From Proteus vulgaris (lineage in GTDB: Bacteria; Pseudomonadota; Gammaproteobacteria; Enterobacterales; Enterobacteriaceae): DNA of 64,000 nucleotides. The position numbers and the translations under genes are program-made. Location: assembly GCA_901472505.1 (NCBI GenBank), contig LR590468.1, forward strand, positions 2,455,501 to 2,519,500. The letters are read 5' to 3'. The notes under the pieces are model-generated. The model searched no databases, was not told the DNA's origin, and was given only the letters and a program-made list of their open reading frames with translations. Positions 1 to 11,078 of the stretch are shown in pieces (positions within the stretch are counted from its first letter, which is position 1; each line of letters starts with the position of its first letter).

Positions 1-1287
<1,287 letters not shown>

Positions 1288-1313
1288 TCAGTGATGTGAT
1301 TGTATGGATTTTA

Positions 1314-1943
1314 TTAAACAGTAATTTCTTTCCATTCAATGATTTGCAACGCACCTGTTGGGCACGCTGATGCACACTCGCCACATAAATTACATTTGCC
1401 GGATTTTTTAGTTTGTGGATTGACCGTCGCCATCATCCACGGGCAAGCCGTTGTACAGGCCGCACAACCGATACAACGACGCGTATCAACGACAATACAG
1501 CCGAATTCTTCTTGATAGCGGATCGCTTTTACAGGACAAACTTTCATACATTCTGGATCTTTACATTGACGACAAGTATCCGTTGTAAAGTTTAAATCAC
1601 CATAAAGCCCACCACCGGAGCCAATGCCTTTATCACCAAAATAGAAATGACGATGAATTTTAGTTCGAGAGAAGAAAGAACCAACACTTCCATCGTTCCA
1701 GGTTGTACATGCTGTTTCACAACGGTGACAGCCAGTACAACGTGCTCGATTAGTGACTAAAACACCTTTAGGTGTCGTGGTTAATTGAATGATGCCGCTG
1801 TCTATTTCTTCTTGCTTACAACCTAAAAGAGAAAGCAATGCGGGTGCTATAGTGATCCCTGCAAGCCCTTTACCGGATATTCGCAGAAACTCTAGTCTTG
1901 ATAGCCCAATATCTAATATTGGACGATGATGTGTATCAGACAT
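1314..1943 (-). CDS. ydhY: YdhY-like 4Fe-4S ferredoxin-type electron carrier
   Basis: A 209-residue iron-sulfur protein. Seen: four cysteine clusters, CTGCHRCETAC, CRQCKDPECMKVCP, CIGCAACTTACP and CNLCGECASACP, enough for four [4Fe-4S] clusters as in the DmsB/NrfC/HycB type of electron-transfer subunit. The N-terminus (LSRLEFLRISGKGLAG, then ALLSLLGC) resembles a twin-arginine-like or lipoprotein-like leader but lacks a clean RR motif. Length and sequence match E. coli YdhY (208 aa) almost end to end. The start ATG has CGGAGA upstream. It is the first gene of a minus-strand unit with ydhV 53 bases downstream, so it probably passes electrons to or from that oxidoreductase under anaerobic conditions (inference). 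Confidence 0.95.
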   Translation of the reverse strand: MSDTHHRPILDIGLSRLEFLRISGKGLAGITIAPALLSLLGCKQEEIDSGIIQLTTTPKGVLVTNRARCTGCHRCETACTTWNDGSVGSFFSRTKIHRHFYFGDKGIGSGGGLYGDLNFTTDTCRQCKDPECMKVCPVKAIRYQEEFGCIVVDTRRCIGCAACTTACPWMMATVNPQTKKSGKCNLCGECASACPTGALQIIEWKEITV

Positions 1944-2490
1944 TAATATTTATCTCCGCTTAACTAATTTAATAAGAAATAAGTTGTGATGATAAATTCT
2001 TTATTTATCCGCTTGCTTTACCGCTATATAAAAAATATAATAACGATATCGTTAGAAGATATATTATAAATTTAAACTTTTTTATGATTAAAAAACACGT
2101 TGTAGTAAAATGTTAAATATTTGTATTTACAATGTGTTATCTCCATTTTTTCACGTATTTTTATTATCCTTTCTGATAGTGTGGTTATTAAAAAATTTAT
2201 TCTGTGATTACTATCATAGAAATAAAAATAATTCGTGATATTTAATTTTTTTAATTAAATGATTATTGTTTTTATCTGTAGTTACGAAAGAGAATAAATA
2301 CCATTTATATATATTCTATTATTGAAGTTAAATTAAAGGTGATTTGCTCTTATATTATTTCTAATATTATTATTTTAATAATAAATTGATATTTGATGTT
2401 AATTAATTATTTAATCAAAAACGGGTATTGATTATTATTAATAGAATAAAATATGAATGAATTGTAAAACCATGACTAGATCATTTTTAT
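1944..2490. other. Long AT-rich upstream region of ydhY
   Basis: About 550 bases without a credible gene, strongly AT-rich. It separates the end of ggt from the start of ydhY and must hold the ydhY promoter. A perfect 14-bp palindrome TAACGATATCGTTA lies at 2041-2054, about 100 bases before ydhY. A sequence one mismatch from the FNR box (TTGAT-TATT-ATTAA, consensus TTGAT-N4-ATCAA) lies at 2428-2441, far upstream. Neither is proven functional. Such AT-rich DNA is a typical H-NS target (general knowledge). Confidence 0.5.
2041..2054. promoter_or_regulatory. Perfect 14-bp palindrome upstream of ydhY, candidate operator
   Basis: TAACGATATCGTTA is self-complementary over all 14 bases and lies about 98-111 bases before the ydhY start codon. 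I cannot assign it to a known regulator; it does not fit FNR, CRP or NarL consensus sequences. In such AT-rich DNA an isolated palindrome could be chance. Confidence 0.25.
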
Positions 2491-2526
2491 AAAAAAAGAA
2501 ACCTTTTCTAATCAAGAGAAGGTTTC
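2491..2526 (-). terminator. Rho-independent terminator of ggt
   Basis: GAAACCTTTTCT (2498-2509) faces AGAGAAGGTTTC (2515-2526), a 12-bp stem with one mismatch. On the minus strand it is followed by a run of seven T (plus-strand A at 2491-2497). It lies 30 bases beyond the ggt stop. Confidence 0.8.
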
Positions 2527-2556
2527 TTATATTACTATTATTCTGTGGTTTAGTGA

Positions 2557-4317
2557 TCAGTAACCCACAGCCTTACCTGCAGGGCGACGAACATCATTTG
2601 AGCCATAAAGATAACCTTCACGTACTGCGCCAGAAACAGCAGAATCATTACCTGATGATGCAGGGATCACACCTTCCTCTCCAGGGAGTCCGACCATAAT
2701 GAGTTCAGCTGCTCCCCATGGCGTTTGCTCTACCATTTTATATCCCATAGCCGTGAGTTTTTCTAACGTATCTTTTGATAGCCCGCGTTGTTCATAATAA
2801 ACCTCATCAGGTAACCATTGATGATGAATACGAGGGCTATTAACCGCTTCTTGTGGTGGCATACCAAACTCAATGATATTAAGTGCAGTTTGTAAGGTGA
2901 TTGAGATAATACGAGAGCCTCCTGGTGATCCTAAAATCAGGAAAGGTTTGCCTTCTTTAGTGACAATAGTTGGGCTCATTGACGATAGTGGGCGTTTTAA
3001 TGGTGCAATGCTATTACGTTCACCTTGCACTAAACCATAGAGGTTTTTTTCACCGACTTTGGTTGTAAAATCATCCATCTCATTATTAAGGAAAAAGCCT
3101 GTGCCTGGGGCAATAACAACAGCACCAAAACGACCATTAATGGTGTAAGTGGTCGAAACTGCATTGCCGTCTTTATCCATTACAGAATAGTGTGTTGTTT
3201 CAGGACTTTCATGAGGCGCTATGCCAGGTTGTACATTTTCTGATGGCGTTGCTTTATTCGGTTTAATTTGTTGGCGGAGTTCGGTGGCATAAGTTTTACT
3301 TAATAACTTTTCTGTTGGATTTTTAATAAATTGAGGATCACCAAGGAACGTGTTTCTGTCCATATAAGCATGGCGCATTGCTTCTGTCAGAGTATGAACA
3401 TATTCAGCAGAGTTAAAGCCCATCGATTTAAGATCGTAACCTTCTAAAATATTCAACGTTTGACAGATAGTGATGCCACCCGAACTTGGCGGTGGTGCAG
3501 AAATAAACTCATAACCTCGATAAGTACAGGTGATAGGTTTGGTTTCTGTAATCGTGAAGTTAGCAAAATCTTCTTGGGTTAACAGACCATTATGTTGTTT
3601 CGACGCCTCTTCAACTTTTTTAGGGATTTCACCTTGATAAAATGCATCAGCACCTTGGTTTGCAATCAGTTCAAGTGTATTGGCTAAGTCAGTTTGAATT
3701 AGACGATCACCCGGTTGCCATGGAGTTCCATCTGGCTTTAAGAAAATTTTTGCCGATTCAGGATCTTGTTTAAAGCGCTCTGTTGTTGTTTCTAATACAT
3801 CCGTATCAGCACGCGTTAAAATATAGCCTTCTCTTGCAAGCTTAATAGCAGGTGCCATGACATCTTTACGTGAAAGTGTACCGTATTTTTCTAACGCAGA
3901 ATCAAGACCTTTGACTGTACCGGGGACGCCTGACGCAAGATAACCGTATAAACTGGCATCTTTAATTAAATTACCTTCTTTATCTAAATACATATTTTTA
4001 GAAGCCGCTGTGGGTGCTGTTTCCCTAAAATTAATAAAGGTATTTGTGCCATCAGCAAGGTGTATGGTCATAAAACCACCACCACCAATATTACCACAGC
4101 AAGCATTTACGACAGCTTGCGCATAACCAACAGCAACGGCTGCATCAATGGCATTCCCTCCTTTTTGTAAAATATCATTCCCTACTTGGGATGCTAAATG
4201 TTGAGAAGAGACAACCATACCATGTTGTGCTTCAACAGCAGGCTCATAGGCTGCATAAAGTGAATGTGAAAAAAGGGCAGTGAGTAACAGCAGGTGAGTT
4301 CTTTTTATAATAATCAT
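2557..4317 (-). CDS. ggt: Periplasmic gamma-glutamyltranspeptidase precursor
   Basis: Transfers or hydrolyses the gamma-glutamyl group of glutathione and related peptides in the periplasm. The protein is 586 residues with an N-terminal signal peptide (hydrophobic LLLLTALFSHSLYA). The autoprocessing motif TTHYSV is present; its first Thr (about residue 374) is the N-terminal nucleophile of the small subunit, matching Thr391 of the E. coli enzyme. Downstream are PLSSMSPTIV and GSPGGSRII, which form the substrate pocket and oxyanion hole. Start choice: an in-frame ATG lies 4 codons upstream at 4329, but the Shine-Dalgarno GGAG (4324-4327) overlaps that codon and sits 6 bases before the ATG at 4317, so 4317 is preferred. 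Monocistronic, with its own terminator. Confidence 0.96.
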   Translation of the reverse strand: MIIIKRTHLLLLTALFSHSLYAAYEPAVEAQHGMVVSSQHLASQVGNDILQKGGNAIDAAVAVGYAQAVVNACCGNIGGGGFMTIHLADGTNTFINFRETAPTAASKNMYLDKEGNLIKDASLYGYLASGVPGTVKGLDSALEKYGTLSRKDVMAPAIKLAREGYILTRADTDVLETTTERFKQDPESAKIFLKPDGTPWQPGDRLIQTDLANTLELIANQGADAFYQGEIPKKVEEASKQHNGLLTQEDFANFTITETKPITCTYRGYEFISAPPPSSGGITICQTLNILEGYDLKSMGFNSAEYVHTLTEAMRHAYMDRNTFLGDPQFIKNPTEKLLSKTYATELRQQIKPNKATPSENVQPGIAPHESPETTHYSVMDKDGNAVSTTYTINGRFGAVVIAPGTGFFLNNEMDDFTTKVGEKNLYGLVQGERNSIAPLKRPLSSMSPTIVTKEGKPFLILGSPGGSRIISITLQTALNIIEFGMPPQEAVNSPRIHHQWLPDEVYYEQRGLSKDTLEKLTAMGYKMVEQTPWGAAELIMVGLPGEEGVIPASSGNDSAVSGAVREGYLYGSNDVRRPAGKAVGY

Positions 4318-4564
4318 TATTATCTCCATTAATAACAGTGAGTTATCTTAAATAAAGACAAGCAAAATAGGAGTGGTATACGCTGTTATTAATATTAATT
4401 AACAATTGCGTAACAATAAGTATAGAGAGAGGTTATTGTTGAGGTGAATTTTTTTTGATGTGATGATCACAAAATTCTCTTTAAGCTGGCAAATAATAAG
4501 ATTATGGATAATTAATAATGGTAATAAGGGGATGATTTAAGAATAGATAAGTGAGGCGATAAAC
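4318..4564. other. Intergenic region upstream of ggt
   Basis: About 250 AT-rich bases containing the ggt promoter; no gene seen. It holds an inverted repeat TGTGA-TGA-TCACA at 4459-4471, whose arms are CRP-like but whose centre is 3 rather than 6 bases. Confidence 0.4.
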
Positions 4565-4593
4565 AATAAAAAAGCCTGTTTTCACAGGCTTTT
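4565..4593 (-). terminator. Rho-independent terminator of the peroxiredoxin gene
   Basis: AAAGCCTGT (4571-4579) pairs with ACAGGCTTT (4584-4592) around a 4-base loop. On the minus strand it ends in a T-rich run (plus-strand A at 4568-4573). It lies 26 bases past the stop codon of the peroxiredoxin gene. Confidence 0.8.
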
Positions 4594-4618
4594 AGAAATA
4601 CTTTAGCTTACTGTTAAA

Positions 4619-5221
4619 TTACAGTTTGCCAGAGTTTGCTTTCAGGTATTTAGCAACGCCGTCTGGAGATGCGCCCATACCTTCTTGACCTTTTTCCCAC
4701 TGTGCTGGGCAAACATCGCCGTGCTCTTCGTGGAATTGCAGTGCGTCAACCATACGGATCATTTCATCAATGTTACGACCTAATGGCAGATCGTTAACGA
4801 CTTGGTGACGAACAACACCTTCTTTGTCAATTAAGAATGAACCACGTAGTGCAACGCCCGCTTCTGGGTGTTCGATGCCGTAAGCTTTGATGATGTCATG
4901 TTTGATATCAGCAACCATTGGGTATCTAACTTCACCAATACCACCATCATCAATTGGGGTTTTACGCCATGCGTTATGAACAAATTCTGAGTCCATAGAA
5001 ACACCGATGATTTCAACACCACGTTTTTTGAACTCTTCAAAACGGTGATCAAATGCAATCAGCTCTGAAGGGCAAACAAAAGTAAAATCCATTGGCCAGA
5101 AGAAAATAACGGCAGGTTTGCCTTTGATAAATGAATGCAGGTTGAAATCATTAACAATCTCACCATTACCTAAAACGGCAGCAGCTGTGAAATCAGGGGC
5201 TTTGCGAGTAACCAGAACCAT
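4619..5221 (-). CDS. Typical 2-Cys peroxiredoxin (AhpC/Prx1 family)
   Basis: A cytoplasmic thiol peroxidase that reduces H2O2 and organic peroxides. The protein is 200 residues; the peroxidatic Cys is in FTFVCPSE (Cys50) and the resolving Cys in GDVCPAQW (about Cys171), with the catalytic PxxxTxxC arrangement (PMDFTFVC). Start: the frame stays open 16 codons further upstream, but ATG 5221 has AGGAG at ideal spacing and the family N-terminus MVLVTRKAPDF. It is closer to the eukaryotic-like Prx1/TsaA branch than to E. coli AhpC, and no ahpF reductase gene follows, so the reductant is unclear (thioredoxin is usual for the branch). A GGIG segment is present but no C-terminal YF motif. An OxyR-like site lies about 240 bases upstream. 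Confidence 0.93.
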   Translation of the reverse strand: MVLVTRKAPDFTAAAVLGNGEIVNDFNLHSFIKGKPAVIFFWPMDFTFVCPSELIAFDHRFEEFKKRGVEIIGVSMDSEFVHNAWRKTPIDDGGIGEVRYPMVADIKHDIIKAYGIEHPEAGVALRGSFLIDKEGVVRHQVVNDLPLGRNIDEMIRMVDALQFHEEHGDVCPAQWEKGQEGMGASPDGVAKYLKANSGKL

Positions 5222-5263
5222 AATGTACTCCTGTAAATTGAAAGAGTTTAGAGGGGTTATATT

Positions 5264-5386
5264 CGTCATATTTCAAGTTGTAGCGTTGTTGACTGCATTG
5301 ACTCGCACTAGCCTCATACTATTGTATGCTTCTAGTGACTCATTTACTTGTCGCCTAGCTACACTTCGAACTATTTAGAGTATGTA
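5264..5386. repeat. ERIC-like imperfect palindromic repeat (IRU)
   Basis: A roughly 120-bp imperfect palindrome. The outer arms are TTTCAAGTTGTAGC (5271-5284) and GCTACACTTCGAA (around 5358-5370), the inner arms CACTAGCC and TTCTAGTG, and the centre CATACTATTGTATG. The left end GTCATA and right end TATTTAGAGTAT match the termini of enterobacterial repetitive intergenic consensus (ERIC) elements, as does the arrangement of the central blocks (recalled consensus; not aligned by computer). It lies in the 5' leader of the peroxiredoxin gene, between the OxyR-like site and the start codon, so if transcribed it would fold into a long hairpin in the mRNA. Confidence 0.75.
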
Positions 5387-5460
5387 CCCTGTTTTTAAAT
5401 AATAACTACAGCATAAATAATCAATCGCTATTGATAAAGTTAAACAGAACAATCTATTTG

Positions 5461-5497
5461 ATAGATTATAACTATTAACTGAATACAACAAAGTAGG
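5461..5497 (-). promoter_or_regulatory. OxyR-like binding site upstream of the peroxiredoxin gene
   Basis: Tetramers at 11-base periodicity: ATAG (5461-5464), CTAT (5472-5475), ATAC (5483-5486), then TAGG (5494-5497). The OxyR pattern is ATAG-N7-CTAT-N7-ATAG-N7-CTAT; the first two match exactly, the third has one mismatch and the fourth is poor. The position in the only space that can hold the peroxiredoxin promoter makes OxyR control plausible, but this is a pattern match by eye. Confidence 0.4.
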
Positions 5498-5673
5498 ATT
5501 ATTTATGACTCCTTGTATGACGGCTTATTCTAATCAACTTTGAAAATGAATACTATGCTTGTTAACAAATCGTTACGAATAATATGATACGTTGACTTAG
5601 AATCTCTTTGGTTTATCAAATGTGATCTCAAAATATGACAAAAAAGATGAACGTCAAAAGGGCTTTAAATGTA

Positions 5674-6261
5674 TCAGTCATCGAGTTGATGATGCTGTGC
5701 TCTTTCTAGCAATTGTGGATAAAACTGCCAAAAAATTTCACTTAATTCATCATAATGAGTTTCAAGTACAATATAAGAGCCGGCTAGCGCACTTAATCGT
5801 GGCCTTCTTCTCGCCATTCCTTTCAATGTTTGAGCAATATAAGACTTATCAGCGTAACGAATTAACCAAGCTTGTGACCACAAATACTCGTTGAGCTCTT
5901 GAAATTTTTCAGGCGTTTGCCATAAATCAGGTTCAATAATATTTCGAGTTTGGATGACAAATTCAGTTAACGGTATATTTGGTTCGAATTTTAACCAATT
6001 TAAAGAAAGGAAATGATCCCAAAAAACATCTAAGGTAATCGGTGAAACGCGACGATATTCATCAGGAAAGAAAAGGCGAGCTTGTTTAACTAATGGATGA
6101 GTGTCAGTGAGTACATCGATACGCCTATGCATACGAATGCCCTCAATAACAGCTTGGCTGTAATCAGAGCTAGGTGTGCCTTTGACGTAATCTGCCATCA
6201 TATTGCCTAATAGAGAGCTTTTTGCTCTAAAGGCCAGATGTAAGTGAGCAAGATAATTCAT
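5674..6261 (-). CDS. acpH: Acyl carrier protein phosphodiesterase
   Basis: Removes the 4'-phosphopantetheine group from holo-ACP to give apo-ACP. The 195-residue protein matches E. coli AcpH (193 aa) throughout: MNYLAHLHLAF at the start, LLGNMMADYVKG, MHRRIDVLTD, ITLDVFWDHFLS, LWSQAWLIRY and MARRRPRLSALA. The conserved His/Asp residues are those expected of this metal-dependent hydrolase family. ATG 6261 is chosen because the family begins there, although the frame is open 18 codons further upstream. It is divergent from queA, as in E. coli. Confidence 0.95.
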   Translation of the reverse strand: MNYLAHLHLAFRAKSSLLGNMMADYVKGTPSSDYSQAVIEGIRMHRRIDVLTDTHPLVKQARLFFPDEYRRVSPITLDVFWDHFLSLNWLKFEPNIPLTEFVIQTRNIIEPDLWQTPEKFQELNEYLWSQAWLIRYADKSYIAQTLKGMARRRPRLSALAGSYIVLETHYDELSEIFWQFYPQLLERAQHHQLDD

Positions 6262-6315
6262 CTCATCATCATAACGCTTTTTGAATAAAAAAGGGCTTCT
6301 TTGTTGCACTGACAA

Positions 6316-6347
6316 GCGGGCAGCACTAGACTAGTCCGCCTGTTTTT
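6316..6347 (+). other. Terminator-like hairpin in the acpH-queA gap
   Basis: GCGGGC (6316-6321) can pair with GTCCGC (6334-6339, one G-U pair) around a loop containing two CTAG copies, followed by TGTTTTTT. It looks like a plus-strand terminator, yet no plus-strand gene precedes it; it may act in the queA leader or be fortuitous. Confidence 0.3.
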
Positions 6348-6368
6348 TATGAAAGTAGTCGTTTAATT

Positions 6369-7442
6369 ATGCGTGTATCAGACTTTACATTTAAGTTGCC
6401 AGAAGCTTTGATTGCTCACTATCCACAACCTCAACGCAGTGGTTGTCGATTGCTCTCTTTAGAAGGAGAGACAGGTGCTTTATCACACGGTATTTTTACT
6501 GATGTATTAGATAAAATAAATGCCGGTGACCTGTTGGTTTTTAATAACACTCGCGTGATCCCTGCGCGTATTTATGGTCGTAAGGCGTCAGGCGGTAAAA
6601 TCGAAGTGTTAGTTGAGCGTATGCTTGATGAACATCGTGTTCTTGCTCATGTTAGAGCCTCTAAGTCACCGAAAGAAGGCGCTACGCTGGTGCTAGGTGA
6701 AGATGAAAGTGTACAAGCAACTATGGTTGCGCGTCATGATACACTTTTTGAAATTCGTTTTGATGATGAAAGAGATGTTCTGACCCTTCTTAATAGCATT
6801 GGGCATATGCCTTTACCTCCTTACATTGATCGCCCTGATGAAGAATCGGATAAAGAGCTTTATCAAACGGTTTATAATGAGCGTCCCGGCGCCGTTGCAG
6901 CACCAACAGCAGGGCTACATTTTGATGAGCCATTACTTCAAGCCTTAAAAGAAAAAGGCGTTGAGATGGCGTTTGTTACACTGCATGTTGGTGCAGGAAC
7001 TTTCCAACCTGTACGTGTTGATAATATCGAAGAGCACACGATGCATTCAGAATACGCAGAAGTGCCACAAGAGGTGGTTGATGCAGTATTAGCGTGTAAA
7101 GCACGTGGTAATCGCGTGATTGCTGTCGGTACAACGTCGGTTCGTTCGTTAGAAAGTGCTGCGAAAGCAACAAACGATGCGTTAATCGCCCCTTTCTTTG
7201 ATGATACCCAAATCTTTATTTATCCAGGTTACCAATACCAAGTTATTGATGCGTTGATTACTAATTTCCATCTACCTGAATCAACATTAATCATGCTGGT
7301 TTCTGCTTTTGCTGGGTATAAAAACACCATGAATGCTTATAAAGAAGCGGTTGAGCAAGCGTATCGTTTTTTCAGCTATGGTGATGCGATGTTTATTACG
7401 CGTAATCCTTTAGCTATCAATGAAAAAATCGGACAAGAATAA
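6369..7442 (+). CDS. queA: S-adenosylmethionine:tRNA ribosyltransferase-isomerase
   Basis: Transfers and isomerises the ribose of SAM onto preQ1 in tRNA to form epoxyqueuosine. The 357-residue protein is collinear with E. coli QueA (356 aa), with conserved segments [35 protein letters not shown] (about residues 172-187), [11 protein letters not shown] and [20 protein letters not shown]. It starts at ATG 6369 with only a weak Shine-Dalgarno. It is followed by tgt after 182 bases; together with queC at 54.1 kb, three queuosine genes lie in this window. Confidence 0.98.
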   Translation: MRVSDFTFKLPEALIAHYPQPQRSGCRLLSLEGETGALSHGIFTDVLDKINAGDLLVFNNTRVIPARIYGRKASGGKIEVLVERMLDEHRVLAHVRASKSPKEGATLVLGEDESVQATMVARHDTLFEIRFDDERDVLTLLNSIGHMPLPPYIDRPDEESDKELYQTVYNERPGAVAAPTAGLHFDEPLLQALKEKGVEMAFVTLHVGAGTFQPVRVDNIEEHTMHSEYAEVPQEVVDAVLACKARGNRVIAVGTTSVRSLESAAKATNDALIAPFFDDTQIFIYPGYQYQVIDALITNFHLPESTLIMLVSAFAGYKNTMNAYKEAVEQAYRFFSYGDAMFITRNPLAINEKIGQE

Positions 7443-7624
7443 AGATTTATTATTTTTTTAACGGTTTTCTTCATTTTATGAAGTGTTATTTCAATTTTAT
7501 GATTTAATCCCATTGACTAAGTATAGGTTTTTGTTGAAGTAACATATACAGCCGTCTAACAAATGATTAGAATGTGCTGTTTTTTATTGCGCATTGGACT
7601 GTTTTTCTGATGCTTGGAGGATGA

Positions 7625-8767
<1,143 letters not shown>

Positions 8768-8778
8768 TGTATACGAGA

Positions 8779-8808
8779 AAGCCCAATTCTGTGTATGATA
8801 TTGGGCTT
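8779..8808 (+). other. Hairpin between tgt and yajC
   Basis: AAGCCCAAT (8779-8787) pairs perfectly with ATTGGGCTT (8800-8808) over a 12-base loop just after the tgt stop. No T-run follows, so it is more likely an mRNA-stabilising or attenuating hairpin than a full terminator. Confidence 0.45.
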
Positions 8809-8852
8809 ATAACTTGAATATCGTCGATATCGACAACAATGAGGAAAAGTGA

Positions 8853-9188
8853 ATGAGTTTTTTCATTTCTGATGCTGTTGCTTCTGCTGGACAAGCAGCG
8901 CCTGAAGCTAGCTTTATGTCTATTCTACCGATGTTAGTGATCTTTATTCTGATTTTCTATTTTATGATCCTACGTCCACAGCAAAAACGTACTAAAGAAC
9001 ATCGTAAACTGATGGATTCTATCGGTAAAGGTGATGAAGTTTTAACAACGGGTGGTTTAATCGGTCGTGTTGTTAAGGTTTCAGATAACGGCTATATCGT
9101 TGTTGCCCTGAATGAAACAACTGAAGTAACTATTAAACGTGACTTTGTTGCCGCTGTATTACCTAAAGGCACAATGAAAGCTATTTAA
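8853..9188 (+). CDS. yajC: Sec translocon accessory protein YajC
   Basis: A small inner-membrane protein that copurifies with SecDF. The 111-residue sequence has one transmembrane segment (about residues 23-43, [20 protein letters not shown]) followed by a charged cytoplasmic domain with [14 protein letters not shown]. The start ATG follows GAGGAAAAG. It is positioned immediately upstream of secD and secF, the usual yajC-secD-secF order. Confidence 0.96.
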   Translation: MSFFISDAVASAGQAAPEASFMSILPMLVIFILIFYFMILRPQQKRTKEHRKLMDSIGKGDEVLTTGGLIGRVVKVSDNGYIVVALNETTEVTIKRDFVAAVLPKGTMKAI

Positions 9189-9220
9189 TTACATTTCCCC
9201 AAAGGGAAAAGGGAACTGCC

Positions 9221-11068
9221 GTGCTAAACCGTTATCCTTTGTGGAAGTACCTGATGTTGATAGCCGCTATCCTCATCGGTCTGCTTTACGCACTTCCTAA
9301 CCTATATGGTGAGGATCCGGCTGTTCAAATCACTGGCGCGCGGGGAACCGCCGCCAATGAGCAAACACTGGATCAAGTTCGATCTTTACTAGATAAAGAA
9401 AAAATTGAAGCGAAATCTATTGCACTTGAAAATGGTGCGATTTTGGCTCGCTTCAGTAACCCTGATATTCAGTTACGTGCCCGTGAAGTGTTGTTGCCTG
9501 CATTAGGCGACCAATTCGTTGTTGCACTTAATCTTGCACCTGCGACACCAAAATGGTTAGAAGCCATTGGCGGTGAGCCGATGAAGCTGGGGTTAGACTT
9601 ACGTGGTGGTGTTCACTTCCTGATGGAAGTTGATATGGAAACTGCGTTAGGTAAACTTCAAGAACAAAATGTTGAGAGTCTACGTACCTTATTACGTGAC
9701 GAAGGCATTCCGTATTCTTCTATCCGTAAAACGGATAATTATGGTGTTGAAATCCGTTTCCGTAACTCGGATGATCGCGCTAAAGCATCAGATTACCTGA
9801 CTCGTCGTAACCAAGATCTTATTTTTAGAGATGGTGCAAATAACTCATTAAGAGCTATTTTTACTGACGAACGTTTACGTGATGCGCGTACTTATGCTGT
9901 ACAGCAAAATATTACTATCCTACGTAATCGTGTTAACCAGTTAGGTGTTGCTGAGCCATTAGTTCAACGCCAAGGCGCTGACCGAATTGTTGTTGAATTG
10001 CCTGGTATCCAAGATACCGCTCGCGCTAAAGAAATCTTAGGCGCGACAGCAACATTAGAATTCCGTTTAGTCAATACTACTATTGATCCTTCCGCTTTAG
10101 AGACTGGCCGTATTCCGGGTGACTCAGAAGTGAAATATACTCGTGAAGGTATGCCAACTATCCTCTATAAACGCGTTATTTTAACGGGTGACCACATTAC
10201 TGACTCAACCTCTCAGGCTGATGAATATGGTCAACCACAAGTGAGCATTTCACTTGATAGCGCAGGTGGATCTATTATGTCTAACTTTACGAAAGATAAC
10301 GTCGGTAAACCGATGGCCACACTATTCGTAGAGTATAAAGACAGTGGTAAACGTGATGAGAACGATCGCGCAGTATTGGTGAAAAGTGAAGAAGTTATTA
10401 ACGTTGCGAATATTCAAAGTCGTTTAGGAAATAGCTTCCGTATCACAGGCATTTCAAATGCGAATGAAGCACGTCAGTTATCACTGTTGTTACGTGCTGG
10501 TGCGTTGATTGCACCGATTCAAATTGTTGAAGAAAGAACGATTGGACCCACTTTAGGCCTGCAAAATATTACGCAAGGTCTAGAAGCGTGTTTATGGGGG
10601 CTGATTGCGTCTATAACCTTTATGATTATTTATTATCGTAAATTTGGTGTGATTGCGAGTACCGCATTAATGGCAAACTTAGTGTTAATCGTTGGGGTAA
10701 TGTCATTATTACCAGGCGCAACACTGACCATGCCTGGTATTGCCGGTATCGTACTAACACTTGCCGTTGCCGTTGATGCTAACGTACTGATAAACGAACG
10801 TATCAAAGAAGAGTTACGTAATGGTCGATCAGTACAACAAGCAATCCATGAAGGTTATAAAGGTGCCTTCTCCAGTATTATTGATGCGAACTTAACCACA
10901 TTGATTACAGCTGTGATCCTTTATGCAGTCGGTACCGGCTCGATTAAAGGTTTTGCTATCACAACTGCAATCGGGGTTGCAACCTCTATGTTTACCGCTA
11001 TTGTTGGTACGCGTGCGATTGTAAACCTGTTGTATGGTGGTAAACGCGTTAAGAAACTGTCTATTTAA
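9221..11068 (+). CDS. secD: Protein translocase subunit SecD
   Basis: Membrane component that uses the proton motive force to drive late steps of protein export. The 615 residues match the E. coli length: an N-terminal membrane helix ([20 protein letters not shown]), a large periplasmic domain with [15 protein letters not shown], and five C-terminal membrane helices with the [19 protein letters not shown] motif shared by RND-type proteins. It starts at GTG 9221 after AAAGGGAA. A small hairpin (TTTCCC...GGGAAA, 9194-9209) overlaps this ribosome-binding region. secF begins 10 bases after the stop. Confidence 0.98.
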   Translation: MLNRYPLWKYLMLIAAILIGLLYALPNLYGEDPAVQITGARGTAANEQTLDQVRSLLDKEKIEAKSIALENGAILARFSNPDIQLRAREVLLPALGDQFVVALNLAPATPKWLEAIGGEPMKLGLDLRGGVHFLMEVDMETALGKLQEQNVESLRTLLRDEGIPYSSIRKTDNYGVEIRFRNSDDRAKASDYLTRRNQDLIFRDGANNSLRAIFTDERLRDARTYAVQQNITILRNRVNQLGVAEPLVQRQGADRIVVELPGIQDTARAKEILGATATLEFRLVNTTIDPSALETGRIPGDSEVKYTREGMPTILYKRVILTGDHITDSTSQADEYGQPQVSISLDSAGGSIMSNFTKDNVGKPMATLFVEYKDSGKRDENDRAVLVKSEEVINVANIQSRLGNSFRITGISNANEARQLSLLLRAGALIAPIQIVEERTIGPTLGLQNITQGLEACLWGLIASITFMIIYYRKFGVIASTALMANLVLIVGVMSLLPGATLTMPGIAGIVLTLAVAVDANVLINERIKEELRNGRSVQQAIHEGYKGAFSSIIDANLTTLITAVILYAVGTGSIKGFAITTAIGVATSMFTAIVGTRAIVNLLYGGKRVKKLSI

Positions 11069-11078
11069 GGAGCACGTT

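Noticed and set aside
4459..4471. TGTGA-TGA-TCACA upstream of ggt as a CRP site
   Set aside because: The two arms are 3 bases apart instead of 6, which does not fit CRP.
5622..5894. Plus-strand open frame of 90 codons antisense to acpH
   Set aside because: It overlaps the clearly conserved acpH coding sequence and has no family resemblance.
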